The notes under the pieces are model-generated. The model searched no databases, was not told where the DNA came from, and saw only the letters and a list, made by a program, of their open reading frames with translations. A DNA stretch of 64,000 nt from Gemmatimonadota bacterium (lineage in GTDB: Bacteria > Gemmatimonadota > Gemmatimonadetes > Longimicrobiales > Gaopeijiaceae). Positions 8,478-17,053 of this stretch are shown here, piece by piece (within the stretch, counting starts at the first letter, position 1; every line of letters begins with the position of its first letter). The stretch covers positions 1 to 64,000 of the forward strand of contig JAJDVT010000140.1 in assembly GCA_022826005.1 (NCBI GenBank). Direction: 5' to 3'. A program made the translations under genes and the position numbers.

Positions 8478-8990
8478 CTATCCACCCGCCCCCCGCTTCG
8501 GAATCGCCTTCCCCGTCTCCCGATCGTAGTCGACGATGTTCTCCCATTCCGACGCGTCGGAACGCGCGACCACCGCGACCACGTCCTCGCTGTCGCTGTC
8601 GTTGCAGACCTCGTGCGGAACCCCCGGCTCGATGAAGATGAAGTCGCCCGCGTGGTTGATGATCGAGTGGCGGAGGTTGGGGCCGAAGTCGTGACGGACG
8701 GTGCCCTCGAGGATGTAGAGCATGACCTCGAAGTCTACGTGGATGTGGGCGAAGGCTACGCCGCCGGGCGGGATGCGGGCCACGTTCATGGACAGGTCGC
8801 GCGCGGGGACGTTGTTCGCCGAGAGACCGGTCTTGTAGTGGATGCCGTTCCAGCCGCGGTGGATCCCGCTGGCGCGGATGGTGTGGATGCCGTCGTGGCC
8901 GTCGGGTGTGCCGGGGCGGTCGTCGGCCGGTCCGGTGCCAGTGCGGGCCCGGGAGGATTGACCGGCTCCAGGGCTGTCCGCGGCGCTCAT
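8478..8990 (-). CDS. Cupin-domain protein
   Basis: 170-residue small cupin. The first 35 residues are Gly/Ala/Pro-rich and probably disordered. The single cupin barrel holds motif 1 (PPGGVAFAHIHVDFEVMLYILEG, with H-x-H and a downstream Glu) and motif 2 (GDFIFIEPGVPHEVCN, with a metal-ligand His). It is probably a metal-binding dioxygenase-like or sensory cupin; substrate unknown. The ATG at 8990 overlaps the HAD stop by ATGA, so the two are translationally coupled. The upstream open frame is a shadow of the HAD gene. Confidence 0.82.
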   Translation of the reverse strand: MSAADSPGAGQSSRARTGTGPADDRPGTPDGHDGIHTIRASGIHRGWNGIHYKTGLSANNVPARDLSMNVARIPPGGVAFAHIHVDFEVMLYILEGTVRHDFGPNLRHSIINHAGDFIFIEPGVPHEVCNDSDSEDVVAVVARSDASEWENIVDYDRETGKAIPKRGAGG

Positions 8991-9772
8991 TCGGCCAATC
9001 CCAACAGTTCCGCGACACTTGCCATGTCGCGAACCGTGACATCCGGGCGGGCGTCTGCGGGGGGCGTGGCGCCGCTCCCGCCCCCCCGGCTGGGCCGGTC
9101 CACGTGCACCGTGGCGTAACCCAGGGCCGCGGCCGGTGCGATGTCGTGGAAGAGGCTCTGCGCGACGTGCAGCGTGCGGTCGCGTGGGATCCCGGAACGC
9201 ATGGCCATCTCCTCGAAGTGCGCGGTGGCGGGTTTGTAGCTGCCCATCTGCTGGGCGGTGACCACCCAGTCGAAGTTGGTGTGAAGGTGCTGCCGGGTCC
9301 GGGCGAAGAGGTCGTCGTCGACGTTGGAGACGATGCCGAGGCGGTAGCGGCGCGCGAGTCGCCGGAGGGCGTCGACGGTGTCCGGGAAGGCGGGCCAGTC
9401 GCCGACGGAGGCTGCGAAGGCGTCGCACTGGGCCGGCGTGGGACGGAAGCCGAGGGCGCCGCCCATCCTTTTGAGCGTGCGGCCAAGCACCTCGCGGTAG
9501 CTCCGGTAGCATTCCGCCTGGACGACATGCTCCGCCGCGCCGAAGGCGGAGAGGATGGCCGCGTTGCCGGGCGCCAGACCGGAGGTCGTCCCGCGGGCCG
9601 CGCACGCCTCGCGTACAGCCGCAATAATCCCCGCCTCCCAGTCGACGAGAGTGCCGTAGCAGTCGAAGGTCAGCAGGTCGAAGCTGTCGGGGTCGAGCAG
9701 AGCAGGGCGATTGGCGGGCAGACGCCGCGGTGCGCGGCTGGCTGCCGGCGTCCCGGAAGCGGTGGAATTCAC
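8987..9772 (-). CDS. HAD-superfamily hydrolase, haloacid dehalogenase type II-like
   Basis: About 261 residues from GTG 9772, chosen because GGAAGG lies just upstream and because the longer frame to 9859 runs into the DinB gene and is not HAD-like. Motif I is FDLLTFDCYGTLVDWE (nucleophilic first Asp), motif II is the SNVDDD segment, and motif III holds the Lys of SYKPA; the cap domain lies between motifs I and II. It likely hydrolyses 2-haloacids or a phosphomonoester. The Cys in D-C-Y-G-T-L is usual in this dehalogenase-like subgroup. The final segment gives an HVDRPSRGG loop. It is coupled by ATGA to the cupin gene and follows DinB by 13 bp. Confidence 0.85.
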   Translation of the reverse strand: MNSTASGTPAASRAPRRLPANRPALLDPDSFDLLTFDCYGTLVDWEAGIIAAVREACAARGTTSGLAPGNAAILSAFGAAEHVVQAECYRSYREVLGRTLKRMGGALGFRPTPAQCDAFAASVGDWPAFPDTVDALRRLARRYRLGIVSNVDDDLFARTRQHLHTNFDWVVTAQQMGSYKPATAHFEEMAMRSGIPRDRTLHVAQSLFHDIAPAAALGYATVHVDRPSRGGGSGATPPADARPDVTVRDMASVAELLGLAE

Positions 9773-9785
9773 GCCCTTCCCGCTC

Positions 9786-10292
9786 CTACATGTCGGGGAA
9801 GTCGGCCGTCGGCCCGAACAACTGCGGCACCGGCACGTCCAGCATCCGCAGGTAGACACCGAGCTGAGCGCGATGGTGGATCATGTGATCCATGATGAAA
9901 GTCCTCAGGACCGTTCCCTTCGGAAGCGTGAAGCGGGCCTCTCCCGCGACGAGCATCGTCCATGGACTCGCAAGATCGGCGTCGGAGCAGCCCTCGATCG
10001 CGCTGCGGGCCGCGGCAGCGCTCCGTTCCAGAGCATCGACCAATTCGGCGCTGGTCGTGAGTGCGGCCAAAGGCGGCGGCCCCCCGTCCGCGGGACTGAT
10101 GTCGAACTCGGAGACCGACAGGGTGGCCATGGTCCAGGTGGGCAGGTTGGCCAGGTGGGTCGCCAGTTCCCCGAGCGTCCACGACTTCTCGTGAGGGCGC
10201 CAGTCCAGTTGGTCGTCGGGCACCACCGCCAGCACCGCCCTTGAACCCGCGACGATCTGGTCGAAGGCGCTAAGGATGGGTTTCGGAACCAT
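9786..10292 (-). CDS. DinB-family putative metal-dependent enzyme
   Basis: 168 residues forming a DinB/YfiT four-helix bundle. Ligand candidates are the His in TLGELATHLANLPTW and the His cluster in IMDHMIHHRAQLGVYLRMLDVPVP, the usual three-His arrangement. A GAAGGAAGA ribosome-binding site precedes ATG 10292. Many members are thiol-dependent transferases or hydrolases (mycothiol or bacillithiol S-transferase type), but the substrate cannot be read from sequence. It is first of a three-gene DinB-HAD-cupin run. Confidence 0.85.
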   Translation of the reverse strand: MVPKPILSAFDQIVAGSRAVLAVVPDDQLDWRPHEKSWTLGELATHLANLPTWTMATLSVSEFDISPADGGPPPLAALTTSAELVDALERSAAAARSAIEGCSDADLASPWTMLVAGEARFTLPKGTVLRTFIMDHMIHHRAQLGVYLRMLDVPVPQLFGPTADFPDM

Positions 10293-10416
10293 GGCTCTTC
10301 CTTCAATCGCCAGTGACTCATGCAGCCCGCTCGTCGGACCGGCATCGCTGGAGAAGTTAGCGCGCCCGGGACCCCGACGGGAGCGCCTGGGACGGAATTG
10401 GGAGCACCATCACCTC

Positions 10417-13400
10417 CTACCACTCGATTCTCCAGATCCGCCCCCCGCCCCCCGCCGCCCACCCCGCGCGGCCTCCATCCGCAAACTCCACCGCCCACGC
10501 ACTCACGTCCGGGATCGCCTCCCACGTCGCCCCCATGTCGTCGGTGAACGCGGCCCCCGTGGGAGCCACGGCCACCACGACCCGGTACCAGCTGCGCCCC
10601 CCCGCCGCGCTCCCGTACACCGACCCCTCGATCGGCGCGGCTGCGGCCACCGCCCAGCTCTGCCCGCCGTCCGCGCTCACTGCCGCGTTCCGCTCCACCA
10701 CCGCCTCGCCCGAACCCAGGTCGCCCCCCAGCGCCATGACCGGCCGCCCGCCATCCACCGCCAGAGTGAAGATCCCCGCCATGTCGCCTCTGGCCATCGG
10801 CACCTCGGTCGCGGTCCAGCTCGCGCCGTAGTCGCTCGTCTCCAGGATCCGGGCCGAGCCGCCCGCTCCGGTGCCGATCCAGCCATTGCCTTGCCCGCCG
10901 GTCCGTGCGCACGTACCGCTCGCCGCGAATCCGCCCTCGCCCTCGTTCCCGGCGGGCAGCGCATCGGCCGCGACGCGGGCCCAGCTCCGCCCGCCGTCCC
11001 GTGTCACCAGCACGTACGGCGACCCGTCGAAGGTGTCCCCGAAGGCGAAGCCGCGGTCTCCGTCCCAGAAGTCGAGGCAGTCCATGAAGCCTGCGGGCTC
11101 GTCCATCAGGAACGTGAGCGACCAGGTATACCCGGCGTCGGCGGTTCGGTAGATGCGCGACATGGGCCCATCGCCGGAGGTCAGCGCGACCGCGGCCCGC
11201 GACGAGAAGGCGTGGATGTCCCGGAACTGGAGTGAATCGCCCCCGGGAGCGGCGATCCGCTGCCAGCTCGACCCGCCGTCCACCGTCCTGAGGATCACCC
11301 CGCCGTGCCCGCCGACCCAGACCGTCTCGTCGGAAACCGGGCTGATCGCCTGCAGCACCTCGGTGGTGCCGCTGGACTGCTCCCTGATGGTCGGCCGCAG
11401 CGGCGGCGCGAGCCCCGGCGGGCGCTCTCCCGGCGCGCGCACCTCCAGCGTCACCGCGTTCACCCCCTCCGCCCCCCGCCGCCGGTAGACCTCGCGCGCC
11501 TCCTCGAACTGCGCGTACACGTGCGCCTTCTCCCCCTCCGACCGCCACCCGGGCCACTCCTCGGCCATCGCCTGAAGCCTGTCGATCCAGCGGAGCGCGT
11601 ACTCTGCGGCCTCGGCGCTACGAACCGGCCGTCCCGCTACCTCCACCCACACCGGGTTCGTCGCGGCCTGAGGGTACGAGGTATCGAGCGGCCAGCGGTC
11701 CTCGCGCAGTCCTGTCACCCGCAGGTGAATCCACGCGCTGCCGGCCAGCGCGATCCTGTCGTCGATCTCCAGCAGCTTGCGGTCGCCCTCGAACGTGTAG
11801 GTGCGGACCACCTCGCCGTTCACCACGACCTCCGCCATCTCCATCCCCACGATCCCCCACACCCGACCGCCGAGCCGCACCTCGCCCGGCGCGTCGAGCG
11901 CAAGATCCTCGCCCGGCCCCCGCCCTTCCACCGCGAACTCCACCAGCGGTCCCGAACTCATATACGCGCGCCCGTTCCGCAGCCCCTCGAACCAGCCCTC
12001 CATCGTGAGCCTTCCATCCGGCGTCCGCACATACGTCCGCATCGACCCGACCAGCGGAGTCGCGTGCAGACTCGAAATCGCGTCCTCGCCGCCGACCAGT
12101 GCGGCCCGGACCCCGTTGCTCCACACCGCGTAGAGCGGCGGCCACCCGTTCTGCGGCGTCGACCACTCCACCGCGTCCGCCGCCCCCAGCGCCGCGTCGA
12201 CGATGAACCCCTTCGCGCCACCCAGGTTCCCGTCCAGCGGATCGCCGTTGAAGAAGGAGTGCACGTACGCGGTGGTCGCGCCCTGCGCCTTCGCCTTCAG
12301 CAGCATGTCGGTGTTGCTGGGGTACAGGCTCTCGATCGCGGTTCCTTCGTAGCCCATCGCGTAGGGAGCGATCAGATGGTCGGTGTGGCCGAACATGAAG
12401 ACGTGGCCGTAGAAGGGCGGACGGTACTCCTGCCCGACCACGAGCACGCGGTCCGGTTCGGAGAGCGGATGCGCACCTCCCCCGGGGATCCAGAACTGGT
12501 GGTCGAGGATGCGGTTGTCCTTGTTGGCGATCTGCTCGTTGACGATGTCCTGGTCCTCGGCGGCGGACATCATCATCAGGTTCTCAAGCGAATTGCGCAG
12601 GTTCCCGGCGTAGTTCATGTGCAAATGGGTCGAGCCGGAGAACCAGCCCTGGTCGGAGACGTCGGAGATCTCCTCGAGCACGACCGTCCGCTCGGTCACC
12701 TCTCCCGCCCGCACCTCGGCGTGCACGGTCTGCGGGGCGGTCTCGAATCCGCGCACCACGGTCATCTCGGCGGTGCCGGCCGGCAGCTCGACGGTGAACG
12801 AACCGGGGTGGTGGAAGATCCGGTCGCCGGCGCGGCTGACCCGGGCGTAGGCGTCGGCGGGCGCGTAGAACCTGCCGTCGGCGGCGGTCAGGTGGACACG
12901 GCTGGCCAGGAGCGTTCCGTCGGCGCCGGCCGTGCGGACCGAGAGCGTGCCGGTGGGCCGGGCCCAATGCCGCTCGGTGATGTCGACCCGGCGCAGCGCC
13001 CCTCCGTTGGCCTCGAGCAGGTGTAGCTGCGGCAGCCCGCCCTCGTTGGCCACGAACACGATCCACTCGGCGTCCGGCGACCAGCGCGGGTGAAAGGCGT
13101 CGAAGTCGAAGAAGGTCATCTTGTACGGCTCGCCGCCGCTGGTGGGCTGGACGTAGAGGTTCTGGAACTGGTCCGCCGCGCCCGCGGTCGAGGAATAGAC
13201 GAAGCGGCGGCCGTCGTAGGAAACGTGCGGCTGCGTGCGGTACAGGGTCTGCTCGGCCAGGACGACCTGGCGTTCCTCGATGCCGTCCGCCCGCGCGGGG
13301 ACCCGGTAGACGTTCCCGCTCCCGAGCGCCACGTCGCGGTTGGAGACGATCAGGAGCTCTTCGCCGTTCGGCAGCCAGGCCGGCGAGATGTGCATGTCCC

Positions 13401-14112
13401 AGGGGCCGAAGTAGAGGCGGTTGCGACCGAAGGAGTTGTCCGAGGTGACGGCCACCTCGCGCCCGGTCCAGGCGCCGTCGGCGAAAGGGCGGATGTAGAT
13501 GTTGAAGTACCCGCTCGGGGCCGTGGAGACGTACGCAATCCGGTCGCCGGCGGGGGAGAAGCGCGGGTCGGTGTGGATGTGGGTGCCCTCGGTGAGACGG
13601 TGGCGCTCGCCGGTGGCCGTGTTCACGACTTCGAGGTGGATGGTGCGGCCTCCGTCGTCGGCGGTGTAGAGCAGCCACGCGCCGTCCGGGGAGTAGTTGG
13701 GCGACGAGTAGTAGCCGGGGCCGTGCACGATCTCGTGCGCGTCGCCGGTCGCGATGTCCACCTCCCAGAGCGAGCCGCTCATCGCAACGGCGACGCGCTC
13801 GCCGCCGGGGTGCCAGGCCGGGTACCAGGGCGACGAGGAGGGCGCCGGGGGGAAATGGAAGTTGTGCATGTAGTTGCCGCCGTGCGCGGCGGAGGGGTAC
13901 GGGCGGTCGCCGGGCTGTGCGGTGAGGGTCGGGGTGGTAGTCAGTGCCAGGACGTCGTGCGGCGCCAGGATGGTGGCCAGTGCCAGGGCGGTGGTGAGCG
14001 CCGGGGCGGCGGCCAGTGCCGCGGCGGTCGAGGGCGTCGAGCGGGCGAAGCGGGTTGCGAGAGACGGGCCGAGCGAGGAGCGGTGCCGCGGCGAAAGCGG
14101 GACTCGTGGCAT
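10417..14112 (-). CDS. Three-domain secreted protein: PD40 propeller, CehA/McbA-type metallohydrolase, BNR/Ycf48-like propeller
   Basis: 1231 residues. An Ala/Thr/Leu-rich N-terminus likely holds a signal sequence. Residues about 75-440 carry TolB-type PD40 repeats (SPNYSPDGAWLLYT, DPRFSPAGDRIAYVS, HPRWSPDAEWIVF). The middle part (about 485-890) is a PHP-like CehA/McbA metallohydrolase with the metal motif STHLHMNY near 494 and a C-terminal beta-sandwich. From about 927 to the end there are BNR/sortilin-like repeats (TVDGGSSWQRI, TRDGGRSWARV, SADGGQSWAV) resembling the Ycf48/oxidoreductase-type secreted propellers. PD40 plus CehA is a familiar pairing; the added BNR propeller is unusual. Probably a periplasmic hydrolase; substrate unknown. 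Its start is uncertain because the N-terminus is low complexity. Confidence 0.82.
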   Translation of the reverse strand: MPRVPLSPRHRSSLGPSLATRFARSTPSTAAALAAAPALTTALALATILAPHDVLALTTTPTLTAQPGDRPYPSAAHGGNYMHNFHFPPAPSSSPWYPAWHPGGERVAVAMSGSLWEVDIATGDAHEIVHGPGYYSSPNYSPDGAWLLYTADDGGRTIHLEVVNTATGERHRLTEGTHIHTDPRFSPAGDRIAYVSTAPSGYFNIYIRPFADGAWTGREVAVTSDNSFGRNRLYFGPWDMHISPAWLPNGEELLIVSNRDVALGSGNVYRVPARADGIEERQVVLAEQTLYRTQPHVSYDGRRFVYSSTAGAADQFQNLYVQPTSGGEPYKMTFFDFDAFHPRWSPDAEWIVFVANEGGLPQLHLLEANGGALRRVDITERHWARPTGTLSVRTAGADGTLLASRVHLTAADGRFYAPADAYARVSRAGDRIFHHPGSFTVELPAGTAEMTVVRGFETAPQTVHAEVRAGEVTERTVVLEEISDVSDQGWFSGSTHLHMNYAGNLRNSLENLMMMSAAEDQDIVNEQIANKDNRILDHQFWIPGGGAHPLSEPDRVLVVGQEYRPPFYGHVFMFGHTDHLIAPYAMGYEGTAIESLYPSNTDMLLKAKAQGATTAYVHSFFNGDPLDGNLGGAKGFIVDAALGAADAVEWSTPQNGWPPLYAVWSNGVRAALVGGEDAISSLHATPLVGSMRTYVRTPDGRLTMEGWFEGLRNGRAYMSSGPLVEFAVEGRGPGEDLALDAPGEVRLGGRVWGIVGMEMAEVVVNGEVVRTYTFEGDRKLLEIDDRIALAGSAWIHLRVTGLREDRWPLDTSYPQAATNPVWVEVAGRPVRSAEAAEYALRWIDRLQAMAEEWPGWRSEGEKAHVYAQFEEAREVYRRRGAEGVNAVTLEVRAPGERPPGLAPPLRPTIREQSSGTTEVLQAISPVSDETVWVGGHGGVILRTVDGGSSWQRIAAPGGDSLQFRDIHAFSSRAAVALTSGDGPMSRIYRTADAGYTWSLTFLMDEPAGFMDCLDFWDGDRGFAFGDTFDGSPYVLVTRDGGRSWARVAADALPAGNEGEGGFAASGTCARTGGQGNGWIGTGAGGSARILETSDYGASWTATEVPMARGDMAGIFTLAVDGGRPVMALGGDLGSGEAVVERNAAVSADGGQSWAVAAAAPIEGSVYGSAAGGRSWYRVVVAVAPTGAAFTDDMGATWEAIPDVSAWAVEFADGGRAGWAAGGGGRIWRIEW

Positions 14113-14246
14113 GGTCGTGCCTTGTGCGGGGGTGGTGGCCGCGCCGGGGGGGCGCGACGCAGCCGTGCAGGGATCGTACCGTGCGGGGGGGTGGGGGGCC
14201 AGTGCGGGGTGGGGTGGTTGCAGATGACTTCCCGGGTCGGTTACAT

Positions 14247-14459
14247 ATGCCGGATCCCGACGACCCCGTCACCGCGGGCTCCTTCGGGCAGGTTCCGCAG
14301 TCCTATGCGAACGGCCTGCAACCCGGCGCGCTCGCGGGGGCGCGCATCGGCGTCATCCGCGACCCCAGGGACCGCCGGGTGGAAGCGTCGTCGGAAGGCT
14401 TCCTGGAATCGGTTCCCGCTGGTCGGTGCGGCAGGTTCATCCGGGCTGGACGAAACTAA
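14247..14459 (+). pseudogene. Amidase-signature enzyme fragment
   Basis: About 70 residues in one frame read MPDPDDPVTAGSFG, then an ANGL...LAGARIGVIRDPRD segment. This is the part of amidase-signature family proteins where the 'DP.D..T' motif leads into the 'L.GARIGV' strand. The catalytic Ser-Ser-Lys triad and both flanks of the enzyme are absent. It lies in the 430-bp gap between the PD40/CehA gene and the first tandem propeller, and is probably the remnant of a deleted gene. Confidence 0.5.
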
Positions 14460-14542
14460 AACAATAGGTGTAGATTGGCGTATGGCTGCCCCGCGTGCCG
14501 GTGAGGCGCAGGGTGCGGCATTTGACTGTCAGGAGGTCCCCG

Positions 14543-15775
14543 ATGAAGCCCGCTACCGTTCTGCCCCTCGTTTCCTCGCTTCTTGTCCTCGGCCTTGGCA
14601 CGACCGCCTGCCAGGGGGATGTGGAAGAGCCCGAACCGGGCCCGGAACAGCCGGAACTCGACGAGTCCAGTCTGCCCTTCTCTGAAAGCCGGGATAGCGC
14701 CGGCGTCCGGATCGTCGAGAACGCCCGGCCCGCGGACACGGCGTTCCTGGATTGGCGGATCGGGCCGGAGCCGTCCGTGACGATCGGCGTCGCCGTGGGC
14801 GATGAGGCCCGGATGCTGCACCTGGTCATGGGCGCCACGATGTTGGCGGACGGACGGATCGTGGTGGCGGAAGGGAGCTCGAGTCAGTTGAAGGTGTTCG
14901 ACTCGTCCGGCGCTCGGGTGGCGACCTGGGGCGGCCGCGGGGAGGGGCCGGGCGAGTTCCCGGGACAGATGCTCCACCGGATTGAACCCTGGCCGGGCGA
15001 CTCCATCGTGGCCTGGTACGGGCCGGGTTGGCGCGTGTCGGTCTTCGACTCCGAGGGGAACTTCGATCGTGCCTTCCTGGGGCCTTCCGGCAACCAGGCG
15101 ACGTGGCAGGCAGGACGTCCGAGGCTCGCGGCACGGTATGGCACGATTCTGACCAGCCTCGATGGGGATGAGCGCGTGGACACCGCCCTCATCGAGATCC
15201 GTGACGGCGAAGGCGGGCTCCAGGCGTCGCTGGGCTATCACCCCGCGCGCCAGCCGCTGTACTTCAGCCGCGAGCTGAGGCTCTCCGCCTGGGGTGACCT
15301 GGTCATCGTCAGTTCGCACGACAGGTACGAATTCAAGGCATATGCCACCGACGGCTCCCTGGTCCGAATCGTCCGGCGCGAGTACGAGACCCGGATGCCG
15401 GTGGCGGCGGACATCCTGGTCAGTCCCTCGCTCCGGCCGGAACTCCGGATACCTCTCGAAAGGGAGATGCTGAGGGTGCCGCAGAGTCAGATTGCGCCGA
15501 CCTTCCCGGCGTTCTCGTGGGTCATGTCCGATGCGGCAGGTTACCTGTGGGTCAAGGAATACCAGCCTCCGAAGGAACAGCGGCCGGTGCCGCTCTGGAC
15601 CCTCTTCAATCCCGAGGGACGGGTGCTCGGATTCGTCGAGACGCCGGTGGGGATGGACATCTATCAGATCGGGGAGGACTACATCCTTGGGCACATGGAG
15701 GACGAACTCGGGGTGGAGTATGTGCAGGTGTGGCCGCTGGAGCGATGGGTCGGCACGGATGGCGAGCGAGAGTGA
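14543..15775 (+). CDS. 6-bladed beta-propeller lipoprotein (ENARP subtype), tandem copy 1
   Basis: 410 residues from ATG 14543, with an AGGAGG ribosome-binding site; the ORF extension to 14495 is excluded by that site. The signal peptide ends in a lipobox T-T-A-C. A Pro/Glu linker follows, then the hallmark DSAGVRIVENARPAD, a WRIGPEPSVTIG strand, the GRGEGPGEF motif, and a C-terminal blade ending in a DELGVEYVQVWPLE motif. The fold is the 6-bladed propeller (NHL/BF3164-like) often found as a surface or periplasmic protein of unknown ligand. It leads a run of four related genes; the next gene starts inside its stop codon (GTGA at 15772). Confidence 0.88.
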   Translation: MKPATVLPLVSSLLVLGLGTTACQGDVEEPEPGPEQPELDESSLPFSESRDSAGVRIVENARPADTAFLDWRIGPEPSVTIGVAVGDEARMLHLVMGATMLADGRIVVAEGSSSQLKVFDSSGARVATWGGRGEGPGEFPGQMLHRIEPWPGDSIVAWYGPGWRVSVFDSEGNFDRAFLGPSGNQATWQAGRPRLAARYGTILTSLDGDERVDTALIEIRDGEGGLQASLGYHPARQPLYFSRELRLSAWGDLVIVSSHDRYEFKAYATDGSLVRIVRREYETRMPVAADILVSPSLRPELRIPLEREMLRVPQSQIAPTFPAFSWVMSDAAGYLWVKEYQPPKEQRPVPLWTLFNPEGRVLGFVETPVGMDIYQIGEDYILGHMEDELGVEYVQVWPLERWVGTDGERE

Positions 15776-17004
15776 CGACGCGTCCTGGCGCGACGGTTCT
15801 GGTCGTTTGCGCCTTCGCCTGCCAGCCGGATGGGCGGGGCGCCCGCACGCCTCAGGTCCAGGTCCGCGACAGCGCCGGAATCCGCATCATCGAAAACCCG
15901 CGTCCTCCGAAGGGCTCGCGGCTGCCGTGGCGGATAGGACCGGAGCCGACGGTGTCGATCGGCGAGCGGGCCGGCGAGGAGCCGTACATGCTCTACTTTC
16001 CGACCAGCTTCTTCAGGTTTCCGGATGGACGGATCGTGGTGGCGAACAGGGGCACCGAGGAGGTGCGGGTGTTCGACTCGCTTGGAACCCACGTGGCAAC
16101 CTGGGGAGGAGAGGGCGACGGGCCCGCCGAGTTCGAGACGTTGGGAGATGTCGCGCCATGGGTCGGGGATTCCATCCTGGCCTGGGACTTCGGCGACTAC
16201 GGGATTTCCATCTTCGATTCCGACGGCAACTACGTACGTTCATTCTTTCTGCAGAGCGGCACGGACCCCCCGCGCCGGGGCCCGAGGCCGGTGGCGGCAC
16301 GCGCGGACGGAACCATCCTGTCCATCGACCGGGTACTGGGTGATTCGGCCCTGGTACAGGTCTGGGACGCGGAGGGTGGCGTCCTCCCGTCCCCCGGCGT
16401 CCTACCCAACGAGGAGGTGCGTGCGGTAAGGGTTCCGGGTGGTTCCACGGAACAGGTGGGGGTTGCTTACACTCGCCAACTCCTGACGGCTGTCTGGGGT
16501 GACCTCGTTGTCGCCACCCTGAACAGGCCCTACGAGATCCGGGCGTTTCGGGCCGACGGTGCGCTCGCGCGCATCGTAAGGCTCGAGCACGAACCGCGGG
16601 TCCCGACAGAGACGGATCGGCAGACCTATGTCGAAGGGCGAATGGCGGAGCGCCGGGGTGGTGTCGATGCGGCGACCGGAGAACCCATACCCGATGCCCT
16701 GTTGGCGATGATGCGCGAGGTTTTTGAGGCCATCCCGGTGGCGGAGCACTTCCCGGCGTTCGCGGCGATCCTTGCCGACGACACCGGCCATCTCTGGGTC
16801 CGCGAATACGATTACCCGCAGGAGGAGAGGCCGGCCCCGCTCTGGACCGTCTTCGACCCGGCGGGCCAGGTACTGGGGTATGTTGAGACCCCCGAAGGCC
16901 TGCTGATCGGGCATATCGGGGAGGACTACATTCTTGGCCGGGCCGAGGACGAACTCGGTGTGGAGTATGTGCAGGTGTGGCCGCTGGCGCGCTCGGGAGG
17001 CTGA
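15772..17004 (+). CDS. 6-bladed beta-propeller lipoprotein (ENARP subtype), tandem copy 2
   Basis: 410 residues starting at GTG 15772, which overlaps the previous stop by GTGA. The short signal peptide has a lipobox ending A-F-A-C. The core shows DSAGIRIIENPRP, LPWRIGPEPTVSIGE, GEGDGPAEF (one change from GPGEF), LWVREYDYPQEERPAPLWTV and a C-terminal DELGVEYVQVWPL. It is closest to the preceding gene in N- and C-terminal motifs, so this pair is a recent tandem duplication that has since diverged. The upstream frame to 15517 is a shadow of copy 1. Function unknown; an outer-surface or periplasmic ligand-binding propeller is inferred. Confidence 0.88.
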   Translation: MTTRPGATVLVVCAFACQPDGRGARTPQVQVRDSAGIRIIENPRPPKGSRLPWRIGPEPTVSIGERAGEEPYMLYFPTSFFRFPDGRIVVANRGTEEVRVFDSLGTHVATWGGEGDGPAEFETLGDVAPWVGDSILAWDFGDYGISIFDSDGNYVRSFFLQSGTDPPRRGPRPVAARADGTILSIDRVLGDSALVQVWDAEGGVLPSPGVLPNEEVRAVRVPGGSTEQVGVAYTRQLLTAVWGDLVVATLNRPYEIRAFRADGALARIVRLEHEPRVPTETDRQTYVEGRMAERRGGVDAATGEPIPDALLAMMREVFEAIPVAEHFPAFAAILADDTGHLWVREYDYPQEERPAPLWTVFDPAGQVLGYVETPEGLLIGHIGEDYILGRAEDELGVEYVQVWPLARSGG

Positions 17005-17053
17005 ACAAGGGCAGCGACCGTGACGCCTCGAAGGAGGAAAGGGAAACAGATCG

